64,000 nucleotides of DNA from Williamsia limnetica (lineage in GTDB: Bacteria > Actinomycetota > Actinomycetes > Mycobacteriales > Mycobacteriaceae). A model generated the notes under the pieces. It saw only the letters and a program-made list of their open reading frames with translations, was not told the origin of the DNA and made no database searches. A program made the position numbers and the translations under genes. The stretch lies in contig NZ_QJSP01000002.1 of assembly GCF_003217475.1 (NCBI RefSeq), positions 1-64,000 on the forward strand. Direction: 5' to 3'. Position 1 is the first letter of the stretch. Every line of letters begins with the position of its first letter. This document shows, piece by piece, positions 17,033 through 25,684 of the stretch.

Positions 17033-18531
17033 ACGGCTGGGACGAGTTGGTCTCGGCAGCGACGGTCGGCGTCGGCGGCAAGGCTCTCGACCTCGGTGAG
17101 CTCGATCCTGCGATCGCCTCCGCGGCGGCCATGGTCGATCGCAAAGACCCTGTGTCTGCCGTACTTTCGATCGCCGCACTCGACACCATCGCCACGCGGG
17201 CCGGCATGCCGACCGGTCCGCCGGTGCAGGTGATACCTCCCGCACCGGACGATCAGGGCCGGGTCATGAGCGACCGTCTTGCCGGATTGCTCGGACAAGC
17301 ACTGGATTCGGGTGACGAGATGGCCACGTGGGCGATCGAGGCGATGGCTGCACGCGACGTGCGGGTGCCGCCTGAACTGATCCCGATGCTGTTGCAGCGC
17401 ACCAGACGGCACGTCAGAATACGGCCCGCTGTCGCAGTCCTGGTGGGCGCCAGAGGCCGGTGGCTCGCCGAGGTCAGCGGCATCTCATCGGTGTTGCCAC
17501 CCAAAGATCTGGGTGTGCAACCCGAAAGCGCCGCTGATTTCGAGGAGACCTGGGCGTACGGAAGCACGCCCGCCCGGGTGGAGGTGCTCCGTCTGTGGCG
17601 ATCGGAGGATGCCGCGGGCGCGCTGCGGCGACTGGAAACGGTCTGGCCCTGCGAACCGGGTGATACCCGGGCCGCACTGATCGGCGCGCTCGAGATCGGA
17701 CTGTCGGCGGCCGATGAGGTGTTCCTCGATCAGGCACTCGACGATCGCAAGGGGTCGGTGCGTGCGGTGGCCGCGCGACTGCTGAAGGACATCCCGGGCT
17801 CCCGGTTGCAGCAACGGATGATCGAACGTTCCCGGCGTCTGCTCGTCGCATCCGGCCGTGGCCGTCGGCTGACGTTGTCACTGGTGTTGCCCGCAGGCGT
17901 TGACGACTCGGCACAGAGAGACGGCATCAACCCCAAGCCACCGCGAGGCACGGGCGCCGGCACCTGGCTGGCGGGGCAGGTCTTGCAGAACACCCCACTG
18001 GGACTGTGGGAGAGCATGTTCGAGAAGACTCCCGAGATACTCGTCGGGGCGGTGGCGGATGACGACGCCGAGACCGTGCTGGGTGCCTGGGGCGAGGCAG
18101 CCGTCGCGCAACGCAACGCGACGTGGGCGGCCGCGCTGTACCGTGCGCCCGGCGCCGACCCCGCACTGATCGGCGTCCTCGACGACCCGAAGCGGAGTGA
18201 GGCGGCTGTGTGGTGGCTACGCAACCGCCGACCACCCGGCAATGTGCTGGCCCATGTGCCGGCGCCCTGGACCGATGAGGTCGCCGCGACTGCCTTGAAT
18301 GCAGCACTGCGTGAATCGATCTCACCGTCGGCGTCCCCGCTGTGGCACTGGCGCGGTCTCGTCGACCTGCTCCGGCTCGGACTGCCGGTCGGCCCTGCGT
18401 ATCGCTGGATCGAACAGATCGACGCGGCGCGCGACCGGATGAAGGGCGGCTGGCCGCAGCTGCTCGAACCACTCAAGTGGGCGCTGATCTTGCGCACCGC
18501 GATCACCGAGGAGATGCATGACGAATCCTGA
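17029..18531 (+). CDS. DUF5691 protein (cassette gene 2)
   Basis: This 500-residue protein matches the DUF5691 family, which I recognise mainly from this gene context. It is leucine- and alanine-rich and probably made of helical repeats (HEAT-like segments such as LDDRKGSVRAVAARLLKDIP). A conserved centre ends in GAGTWLAGQVLQNTPLGLWE. No enzyme motif is visible, so it may be a scaffold. It overlaps the SWIM gene by 4 nt and the MoxR ATPase gene by 14 nt, implying coupled translation and a shared complex. Confidence 0.8.
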   Translation: MNGWDELVSAATVGVGGKALDLGELDPAIASAAAMVDRKDPVSAVLSIAALDTIATRAGMPTGPPVQVIPPAPDDQGRVMSDRLAGLLGQALDSGDEMATWAIEAMAARDVRVPPELIPMLLQRTRRHVRIRPAVAVLVGARGRWLAEVSGISSVLPPKDLGVQPESAADFEETWAYGSTPARVEVLRLWRSEDAAGALRRLETVWPCEPGDTRAALIGALEIGLSAADEVFLDQALDDRKGSVRAVAARLLKDIPGSRLQQRMIERSRRLLVASGRGRRLTLSLVLPAGVDDSAQRDGINPKPPRGTGAGTWLAGQVLQNTPLGLWESMFEKTPEILVGAVADDDAETVLGAWGEAAVAQRNATWAAALYRAPGADPALIGVLDDPKRSEAAVWWLRNRRPPGNVLAHVPAPWTDEVAATALNAALRESISPSASPLWHWRGLVDLLRLGLPVGPAYRWIEQIDAARDRMKGGWPQLLEPLKWALILRTAITEEMHDES

Positions 18532-19612
18532 ACAGGACATCCTGCGCCCGCACGCCGAACAGCTCTACGCCGACGAACTGGAGGCGCTTGCCCGATCCGA
18601 CGACAGGCCGCGGCCGCAGCGGTGGAACATGTCGCCGCCGGCGGTGGTGACCTATCTGCTCGGCGGCACGCTGAGTGACGGAACGGTCATCTCCCCTAAA
18701 TACGTCGGTCCGCGACGCCTGATGGAAGTCGCGGTCGCCACGCTCGCCACCGACCGGGCACTGCTGCTTCTCGGTGTTCCGGGTACCGCGAAGACCTGGG
18801 TGTCCGAACACCTCAGCGCGGCGATCAGCGGACGCTCGACCCTGCTGATCCAGGGCACCGCGGGCACCCCCGAAGAAGCGATTCGCTACGGATGGAACTA
18901 CGCGCGTCTCCTCGCCGAAGGGCCGAGTGAGCAGGCGCTGGTGCCCTCGCCGGTGATGACCGCGATGCGCGAGGGCAAGATCGCGCGCATCGAAGAACTC
19001 ACCCGCATCCCCTCCGATGTTCAGGACGCGCTGATCACGGTGCTGTCGGAAAAGTCGCTGCCCATCCCCGAACTCGGCACCGAAGTGCAAGCCGCCAAAG
19101 GCTTTTCCGTGATCGCCACGGCGAACAATCGCGACCGCGGTGTCAACGAACTGTCGTCGGCGTTGCGCAGGCGGTTCAACACCGTCGTGCTGCCGCTTCC
19201 TGCGACGGCTGACGAAGAGGTGTCCATCGTGACCCAGCGGGTCCAGGCACTCGGCCAGACGCTGGATCTGCCAGAGATCCCGAGTGCGTCCGAGGAGATC
19301 CGCCGCGTGGTCACGGTGTTCCGCGAACTGCGGTCAGGGCTCACCTCCGACGGCCGCACCCGCGTCAAACAACCCTCGGGCACCCTGTCGACCGCCGAGG
19401 CGATCTCGGTGGTCACCCACGGGGTGGTGATGTCGGCGCACTTCGGCGACGGGGTTCTGCGGCCGTCCGACACGGCGGCAGGCATCCTCGGTGCCGTGGT
19501 CAAGGATCCGGTCGCGGACGCCGTCGTGTGGACCGAGTACCTCGAAGCCGTTGTGCGCGAGCGCAAGGACTGGGCCGACTTTTACCGGGCGTGCCGCGAG
19601 GTCGACCATTGA
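18518..19612 (+). CDS. MoxR-type AAA+ ATPase (cassette gene 3)
   Basis: This 364-residue ATPase has Walker A GVPGTAKT at 86-93, a Walker B-like block ARIEELTRIP at 156-165 where the usual Asp-Glu is Glu-Glu, sensor-1 ATANNRD, and an arginine-finger region LSSALRRRFN. The MoxR class works with VWA proteins as chaperone-like remodelers that insert cofactors or activate partners. Here the VWA gene lies two positions downstream. The start overlaps DUF5691, and the stop overlaps the next start as TTGA. Confidence 0.93.
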   Translation: MTNPEQDILRPHAEQLYADELEALARSDDRPRPQRWNMSPPAVVTYLLGGTLSDGTVISPKYVGPRRLMEVAVATLATDRALLLLGVPGTAKTWVSEHLSAAISGRSTLLIQGTAGTPEEAIRYGWNYARLLAEGPSEQALVPSPVMTAMREGKIARIEELTRIPSDVQDALITVLSEKSLPIPELGTEVQAAKGFSVIATANNRDRGVNELSSALRRRFNTVVLPLPATADEEVSIVTQRVQALGQTLDLPEIPSASEEIRRVVTVFRELRSGLTSDGRTRVKQPSGTLSTAEAISVVTHGVVMSAHFGDGVLRPSDTAAGILGAVVKDPVADAVVWTEYLEAVVRERKDWADFYRACREVDH

Positions 19613-21912
19613 CGACGGTGTCCGTCCTGGGGGTACGCCATCACGGGCCGGGGTCGGCCCGTGGCGTACTCGCCGAACTCGACCGGATCGACCCCGACAT
19701 CATCTTGATCGAAGGGCCGGCAGATGCTGATCCGCTCGTCGGTTTCGTAGGATCCGCGGACATGACGCCGCCGGTCGCGATCCTCGCGTATGCGGTCGAT
19801 CGTCCTGCCGTCGCCGCATTTTGGCCGTTCGCGGCGTTCTCGCCGGAATGGCAGGCCATGCAATGGGCCGCCCGTTCGGAGGTACCTGTCCGGTTCTGCG
19901 ATCTGCCCGCCGCGATGGTGCTCGCCCACGGTCGTCGTGGCGACAAGGAGGCCGCCGACATTCCGGATGATGACCTCACCCTCGACCTGGCCGAGCCGGA
20001 CGGCCTCGACGCGAGCGCACCGGTACGTACCGACCCCATCGGCGTGCTTGCCGACGCCGCCGGATACGACGATCCGGAACGCTGGTGGGACGACGTCATC
20101 GAAACCCGTACCGATGGTGGAGGCTTCGACGCGATAGCCGAGGCCATGGCCGCGCTGCGGGGCGAGCTACCGCCGGTGGGTGACCTCGGCGAGCGGCTCC
20201 ACGAGGAACGCCGCGAAGCACAGATGCGGCAAGTGCTCCGCAAGGCGTTGAAAGAACCGGGCGTGGAGCGGGTCGTGGTCGTCTGTGGGGCCTGGCACGC
20301 ACCGGCGCTGATGGGCAAGTTGCCGCCCGCGTCCGCCGACGCGAAAGTGCTGCGCGGCACCCCCAAGGTCCGGGTGAAGCTCGCCTGGGTGCCCTGGACG
20401 CATTCGCGGCTGGCCTTTGCCTCCGGATACGGCGCGGGCGTGGTCTCGCCCGGCTGGTATCACCATCTGTTCACCCAGCCGCAGGAGGTGATCACCCGCT
20501 GGCTCATCAAGGTGGCCCGACTGTTGCGGGACAAAGACATTGCGATCTCCTCGGCGCACGTCATCGAAAGCGCCCGCCTGGCCGAAGCCCTCTCGTCGCT
20601 ACGCCGCCGGCCGTTGCCCGGGCTCGCCGAGGTCACCGAGGCCATCGAGGCGGTGATGTGCGATGGCGACGACTCCGTGATGGCGCTCATCAACGACGAA
20701 CTGGTGATCGGCGAACTGCTGGGCTCGACGCCTGCCGATGCCCCGACCGTCCCACTCGAGGCGGATCTGCGCGCCACCGCCCGGTCGGCCAGACTCAAGA
20801 TCGACCCCATGATCAAGCAAGTCGTCCTCGATCTCCGAAAACCGACGGATCTGGCGAAATCTGTATTGCTGCATCGGCTCGCATCCCTCGACATCGACTG
20901 GGGCGTGCCCGAAGACGTCAGCGGTTCGGGCACCTTCAAGGAAGGCTGGCGACTTGCGTGGAAGCCGGACTTCGCGATCGACATCGTCGTCGCGGCGGTG
21001 TGGGGCACCACCGTCGAGGCCGCCTCGACCAGCAGACTGATCGACCGCGCCACGACCGCGTCGCGTCTGGCCGAGATCACCTCCGTCCTAGAGCAGGCGT
21101 TACTGGCCGACCTCCCGGAGGCCGTCAGCCGGGTGCTCGGCGCCCTGCGAGACCGCGCTGCCATCGATCGCGACGTCGAGCATCTGATGAACGCGCTGCC
21201 CGCACTGTCGCGGGCTCTGCGATACGGCGACGTGCGCGGCACCGACACGCGGGCGCTCGCCGAGGTCACCACATCTCTGCTCACCCGGGTGTGCGCCGGC
21301 CTGCCCGCTGCCGTCACCGGCCTCGGAGCCGAGGCGGCTGCGGAGTTCCGCACCCTGATCGATCAGGTGCAGGAGGTCACCGATCTTCTCGAGCAGGGCG
21401 GGATCGCCGGTGAGGAGGCGGCGAGCTGGCGCACAGTGCTCCGAGCGCTGGCCGACCGGCGGGACCTGCACGGCTCACTGGTCGGTCGAATCGTGCGTAT
21501 TCTCTTGGACTCTCGGGAGATCGACGCCGACGAGGCCGCGACCAGGCTGCACCGGGCACTGTCGGTGGGTGCGGTCCCGGCCGAGAAGGCGGCCTGGATC
21601 GACGGCTTCATCGGTGGGGGCGGGCTGCTGCTGGTGCACGACCGGTCGCTGCTCGCCGTCATCGACCACTGGCTCGCAGGACTGCCCGACGAGCAGTTCG
21701 ACGAGTTGGTTCCCTTGCTGCGGCGCACGTTCAGCTTGTTCGAAGCGGGTATCCGCCGCAACATCGCGGAGTCGGTGAAGGGAATAGGTGGCGGCGTGAT
21801 CGCGGTGGCCGCACCCTCGCAGATCGATGCAGACCGTGCGGCGCCGGCCGTGGCTGTCGTCGCGGACCTGCTGGGTCTGCAGCAGGCAGTGGAGGACAGT
21901 GCTGATGTCTGA
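19609..21912 (+). CDS. DUF5682 protein (cassette gene 4)
   Basis: This protein of about 767 residues belongs to DUF5682, of unknown function. Its first 240 residues show conserved polar motifs: VRHHGPGSA (His 11-12), LIEGP (Glu 35) and GAWHAPAL (His 230). Together they resemble the His/Glu pattern of the EreA/ChaN/TraB-Tiki fold, suggesting a catalytic or metal-binding N-terminal domain (inference). The rest is long and helical. TTG 19609 overlaps the MoxR stop; GTG 19618 is the alternative start. It overlaps the VWA gene by 8 nt. Confidence 0.85.
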   Translation: MTTVSVLGVRHHGPGSARGVLAELDRIDPDIILIEGPADADPLVGFVGSADMTPPVAILAYAVDRPAVAAFWPFAAFSPEWQAMQWAARSEVPVRFCDLPAAMVLAHGRRGDKEAADIPDDDLTLDLAEPDGLDASAPVRTDPIGVLADAAGYDDPERWWDDVIETRTDGGGFDAIAEAMAALRGELPPVGDLGERLHEERREAQMRQVLRKALKEPGVERVVVVCGAWHAPALMGKLPPASADAKVLRGTPKVRVKLAWVPWTHSRLAFASGYGAGVVSPGWYHHLFTQPQEVITRWLIKVARLLRDKDIAISSAHVIESARLAEALSSLRRRPLPGLAEVTEAIEAVMCDGDDSVMALINDELVIGELLGSTPADAPTVPLEADLRATARSARLKIDPMIKQVVLDLRKPTDLAKSVLLHRLASLDIDWGVPEDVSGSGTFKEGWRLAWKPDFAIDIVVAAVWGTTVEAASTSRLIDRATTASRLAEITSVLEQALLADLPEAVSRVLGALRDRAAIDRDVEHLMNALPALSRALRYGDVRGTDTRALAEVTTSLLTRVCAGLPAAVTGLGAEAAAEFRTLIDQVQEVTDLLEQGGIAGEEAASWRTVLRALADRRDLHGSLVGRIVRILLDSREIDADEAATRLHRALSVGAVPAEKAAWIDGFIGGGGLLLVHDRSLLAVIDHWLAGLPDEQFDELVPLLRRTFSLFEAGIRRNIAESVKGIGGGVIAVAAPSQIDADRAAPAVAVVADLLGLQQAVEDSADV

Positions 21913-23080
21913 GCAACCCGAGCCGGATCAGGCAGAGGACGCGCGCCTGCGCCGCTGGCGGATGGTCGTCGGGTCGCAGGCCGATGAGGCACTCGGCAAG
22001 CCCGGTGGCAGACAGATGCAGGAGATGGACAGCTCGCTCGCCGCGCTGTACGAGGCGCCCCGCAGCCGCCGGGGAGGCCTCGGCGGATCGGCGCCGTCGG
22101 TCGCGCGCTGGCTCGGAGACATCCGGAAGTATTTCCCGTCCAACGTCGTTCAGGTGATGCAACGCGATGCCGTCGAACGGCTGGGGATCACCGCACTGCT
22201 CGCCGAGCCAGAGCTGATGGACACCGTCGAAGCGAACATCGACATGGTGAGCACCTTGATCGGTCTGGGCAAGGCGATTCCCGAGACCTCACGAGCTTCG
22301 GCCCGCACTCTCGTGCGCAAGGTGGTCGACGACGTCGAACGCCGGATCGCCGATCAGACCAGGGCGGCGATCACCGGAGCGCTCAATCGGGCTGCGACGA
22401 CACATCGGCCCAGACCTGCTGACATCGACTGGAATCGGACGATCGCGAAGAACCTCAAACACTATCTGCCCGAGTATCGAACGGTCATCCCGCAGCAGCT
22501 GGTGGGACACGGACGCCGTTCGCAGCAGCTGGGTCGCGATGTGGTGGTCGCCATCGATCAATCCGGGTCGATGGCGGCGTCGATCGTCTACGCATCGATC
22601 TTCGGTTCGGTGCTCGCCTCGATGCGATCGATCCGTACGTCCTTGGTGCTCTTCGACACCGAGGTCGTTGATCTGACCGACGAATTGGACGACCCGGTGG
22701 ATGTCCTGTTCGGGGCCACTCTCGGGGGCGGTACCGATATCAACCAGGCGATCGCCTACTGCCAGGGCCTGATCACCCGGCCGACCGAATCGATTTTCGT
22801 GCTCATCTCGGACCTGTACGAGGGTGGTCTCCGGGACAAGATGCTTGCCCGGGTCGCGGCGATGACCGCCGCCGGTATCACAGTGATAGTGCTGCTGGCG
22901 CTGTCTGACGAGGGTGCCCCCGCTTTTGACCGTGACATCGCAACGGCGTTGGCCGACATGGGTATTCCGGCCTTTGCCTGTACGCCCGACGCCTTCCCGG
23001 AATTGCTGGCGGTGGCGATCGGGCGCGGCGACATCACGGCCTGGGCGGCCTCGAAAGAGCTGGAGCAGCGCGGGATGTGA
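21905..23080 (+). CDS. VWA-domain protein (cassette gene 5)
   Basis: This 391-residue protein has a helical N-terminal half and a C-terminal von Willebrand A domain. The MIDAS metal site is complete: DQSGS at 218-222, GGGTD near 275, and SDLYEG further on. VWA proteins of this CoxE-like class pair with MoxR ATPases, the VWA part holding a target through a metal-bridged contact. ATG 21905 has GGAGG 9 nt upstream. It closes the five-gene operon and is convergent, 3 bp away, with the iron-binding lipoprotein gene; no terminator hairpin was seen. Confidence 0.92.
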   Translation: MSEQPEPDQAEDARLRRWRMVVGSQADEALGKPGGRQMQEMDSSLAALYEAPRSRRGGLGGSAPSVARWLGDIRKYFPSNVVQVMQRDAVERLGITALLAEPELMDTVEANIDMVSTLIGLGKAIPETSRASARTLVRKVVDDVERRIADQTRAAITGALNRAATTHRPRPADIDWNRTIAKNLKHYLPEYRTVIPQQLVGHGRRSQQLGRDVVVAIDQSGSMAASIVYASIFGSVLASMRSIRTSLVLFDTEVVDLTDELDDPVDVLFGATLGGGTDINQAIAYCQGLITRPTESIFVLISDLYEGGLRDKMLARVAAMTAAGITVIVLLALSDEGAPAFDRDIATALADMGIPAFACTPDAFPELLAVAIGRGDITAWAASKELEQRGM

Positions 23081-23083
23081 ACG

Positions 23084-24064
23084 TCAGGCGGGGATCTTCT
23101 CTGCTGCCGTCGCGATCAGGTCGAGCGAATAGGGAACCGAGTAGACCGTCGGGGTGCCCAGGGCGCTTGCGTTGTTGTTGTCCAGGAAGACGGTGGCGCC
23201 CGACTTCACCGCGGTCCGGTTCGCCCAGCCCGGCAGGGCGTCGAAAGCGGCGGGGTCGCCGCCGAGTGGCCACAGGACCAACAGGTCGGAGTCGAGTAGG
23301 TCGGTGCGCTCGGCCGACACCAGCACACGGCTCTGACCCTGCGCGACTTCCTTGATCTTGGGGTCGAGGACAAAGCCCATCTGGGTCATGAGTTTGGCGC
23401 TCGGGTCGTTTTCGTCGGCAACCAAACCGATCTGACCCTCATTGGTCAACTGCCCGAACGAGAAGGTCTTGCCCTGTGAGTTCGGGTGCGCGGCCTTGAA
23501 GTCGGCAATGTCTTTCTCGACTCCGTCGACCAGGGATTGGGCTTTCTCCTGCTTGCCGAAGATCTTGCCGGCGGTGAGGGTGACGTCTTGCCATGAATCC
23601 ATGACCGCGTCTTTCTGCATCACCGGGATGACCGGGGCGACCTGGCTCAGGCGTTTGTACTCGTCTTCACTGCCCAGGTATCCGGCCAGGATGAGATCCG
23701 GCTCGAATGCAGCGAGCTGGGGAACACCGATCGAGTCGACTCCGAAGAAGGGGACGATCTCGGACTCGTGCGCCGGCGTCCACTCGAACTTGTTGTTCTC
23801 GCCGGAGTACCCCTCGGTGACGTACTCGGCCCTGATCGGCACGTCCAGGGCGACCAGCGCATCGGTCCAGTTGCCCAGCATGGTGACCACCACCTTCGGC
23901 TCGGAGTCGATGGTGGTGGAGCCGAACTCGTGCGCGATCGTGATCGGTTCGAACCCGGTGCTCTCGGACTTCTCGTCGTCCGGAGAACTGCAGCCCGCGA
24001 CCACGAGCGCCATCGTCATCAGTGCGGTTCCCACCACACCGGCCCGACGTGAGAACTTACTCAA
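23084..24064 (-). CDS. Iron-siderophore ABC transporter substrate-binding lipoprotein
   Basis: This 326-residue lipoprotein has a signal peptide and lipobox VVAGC (Cys 25), followed by the FecB/FepB-type two-lobed fold: EPKVVVTMLGNWTDALVALDVP, then FEPDLILAGYLGSEDEYKRLSQVAPVIP. It should sit on the outer face of the membrane and deliver Fe(III)-siderophore to a permease/ATPase, none of which is encoded nearby. A probable IdeR/DtxR iron box precedes it, so expression is expected under iron starvation. Confidence 0.9.
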   Translation of the reverse strand: MSKFSRRAGVVGTALMTMALVVAGCSSPDDEKSESTGFEPITIAHEFGSTTIDSEPKVVVTMLGNWTDALVALDVPIRAEYVTEGYSGENNKFEWTPAHESEIVPFFGVDSIGVPQLAAFEPDLILAGYLGSEDEYKRLSQVAPVIPVMQKDAVMDSWQDVTLTAGKIFGKQEKAQSLVDGVEKDIADFKAAHPNSQGKTFSFGQLTNEGQIGLVADENDPSAKLMTQMGFVLDPKIKEVAQGQSRVLVSAERTDLLDSDLLVLWPLGGDPAAFDALPGWANRTAVKSGATVFLDNNNASALGTPTVYSVPYSLDLIATAAEKIPA

Positions 24065-24096
24065 TGCTTACCCCTTTGTGCGTACCGCTGCGTTGC

Positions 24097-24117
24097 GGTT
24101 AGGGGAGCCTAACCAAT
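24097..24117. promoter_or_regulatory. Probable IdeR/DtxR iron box
   Basis: GGTTAGG (24097-24103) and CCTAACC (24108-24114) form a perfect 7-bp inverted repeat. Aligned from 24099, 14 of 19 positions match the actinobacterial iron-box consensus TTAGGTTAGGCTAACCTAA (my alignment by eye). It lies about 35 bp before the siderophore-binding lipoprotein start, consistent with iron-dependent repression. Confidence 0.7.
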
Positions 24118-24152
24118 AGTGCGATGTCGAGGCAAGGCCAGGTCGGCAGCTC

Positions 24153-25574
24153 CTACTGGGTGCGCGATTTCTGGGTCGCGGCCGGCGAGGCGTCGGTGTT
24201 GCCGTACTTCTTCTGCCGCCAGACTCCGATGGCTACGATGACCACAGCAGAGATGGTCGAGAGGGTGATCGCATCGCGCTGGTCGGAGTCGAAGGCCATC
24301 AACAACAGAACCGCGACGATGAACACGATCACCGCGACGGTCAGGTACGGGAACAGCCACATGGTGACCGCGGGTTTGTCGCCGCGCGCCCGCATCGTCC
24401 GACCGAGGACGAATTGGCTCACGGCAATCGACAGATAGACGAAGAGGGCCACGGCACCGCTGGTGGCCAGCAGGTAGCCGAAGATCTTGTCCGGCAGCAC
24501 GTAGTTGCCGACGACCGCGAGAAATCCAAGGGCCATCGAGGCGATCACCGACACCCACGGCACCCCGTTTCCGGTCAGCTTCGTCACCGCAGAAGGGGCC
24601 TCACCACGCTCGCCGAGCGAGAACAACATCCTCGACGCGGTGTAGAGAGCGGAGTTGAGGCAGGACGCCACCGCGGTGAGTACGACGACGTCCATGATCT
24701 GTGCCGACGCAGGGATGCCGATGGCCTCCAGCACCGTCTGGTAGGAGCCGTCGTCGAGTTGGTTGTACGGGACCAGGGCCACCACCACGAAGATCGAACC
24801 GATGTAGAAGATGCTGATGCGCCAGATCACAGAGTTGACCGCTTTCCGAATCCCCTTCTCCGGGTTGGGTGATTCGGCTGCGGCGATCGTGACGATCTCG
24901 GTACCCATGAACGAGAACATCGTCACCAGCATGGCGGAGATGATCGCGGTGTACCCATTGGCGAAGAAGCCGTCCGGTTCCCACAGATGGCTGACCCCAC
25001 TGGTCTCCGACCCGGGGAACAGGCCCAGGATCGCGACCACGCCGATGGCGATGAAGGCAACGATGGCAACGACTTTGATGAGTGCGAACCAGAACTCGAA
25101 CTCGCCGTAGTTCCCGACGCTGACGAGGTTGGTCGCGGTCAGGAGCAAGGTCACCGCCAGTGCCCAGATCCACTGTTCACCGCCGATGAGCTTGCTGAAG
25201 ATCTCTGCGGCCGCGGTGGCTTCCACCGGGATGACGAGGACCCAGAACCACCAGTAGAGCCAGCCGACGGAGAAGCCCGCCCAACGGCCCATCGCGCGGT
25301 GGGAGTAGACGGAAAACGATCCGGTGTCGGGGTTGGCGGTGGCCATCTCGCCGAGCATTCGCATCACCAAGATCACCAGCGTGCCCGCGAGGGCATAGGA
25401 GATGAGGACGGCGGGGCCGGCCTTCTCGATGGCGGTGGCCGATCCGACGAACAGACCGGCGCCGATGACGCCTGCGATCGAGATCATGGTGATGTGTCGC
25501 GGTTTGAGCGAAGTACCCAGCTGTCCCGGTGCCGCGTTTGTGCTGCCGGCCGCGTGCTGATCCTCGGTTGTCAT
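24153..25574 (-). CDS. Amino-acid permease, APC superfamily (GabP/AnsP-like)
   Basis: This 473-residue protein has 12 membrane segments and the amino-acid-transporter signature: KPRHITMISIAGVIGAGLFVGSATAI in TM1, then MLGEMATANPDTGSFSVYSHRAMGRWAGFSVGWLYWWFW. Related carriers import GABA, asparagine, phenylalanine or proline with protons; the exact substrate is not readable. ATG 25574 has GGAGG 6 nt upstream and is preferred over 25628. It is divergent from an Asp/Glu-racemase-family gene, so the two may be co-regulated. Confidence 0.9.
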   Translation of the reverse strand: MTTEDQHAAGSTNAAPGQLGTSLKPRHITMISIAGVIGAGLFVGSATAIEKAGPAVLISYALAGTLVILVMRMLGEMATANPDTGSFSVYSHRAMGRWAGFSVGWLYWWFWVLVIPVEATAAAEIFSKLIGGEQWIWALAVTLLLTATNLVSVGNYGEFEFWFALIKVVAIVAFIAIGVVAILGLFPGSETSGVSHLWEPDGFFANGYTAIISAMLVTMFSFMGTEIVTIAAAESPNPEKGIRKAVNSVIWRISIFYIGSIFVVVALVPYNQLDDGSYQTVLEAIGIPASAQIMDVVVLTAVASCLNSALYTASRMLFSLGERGEAPSAVTKLTGNGVPWVSVIASMALGFLAVVGNYVLPDKIFGYLLATSGAVALFVYLSIAVSQFVLGRTMRARGDKPAVTMWLFPYLTVAVIVFIVAVLLLMAFDSDQRDAITLSTISAVVIVAIGVWRQKKYGNTDASPAATQKSRTQ

Positions 25575-25645
25575 GTCCGACCTCCGGTTTGTCCCTGCAA
25601 GGTTGTCCCCGGGGTCGCGCGGGATCAAACAACGGACATTTAGTT

Positions 25646-25661
25646 CACATGGACCGATGTG
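25646..25661. promoter_or_regulatory. Candidate operator, CACAT-N6-ATGTG
   Basis: A 5-bp inverted repeat CACAT/ATGTG with a 6-bp gap lies in the divergent spacer between the permease (start 25574) and the racemase-family gene (start 25685). Only symmetry and position support it. Confidence 0.3.
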
Positions 25662-25684
25662 TTGCGCTATGCGAACATCAACGC

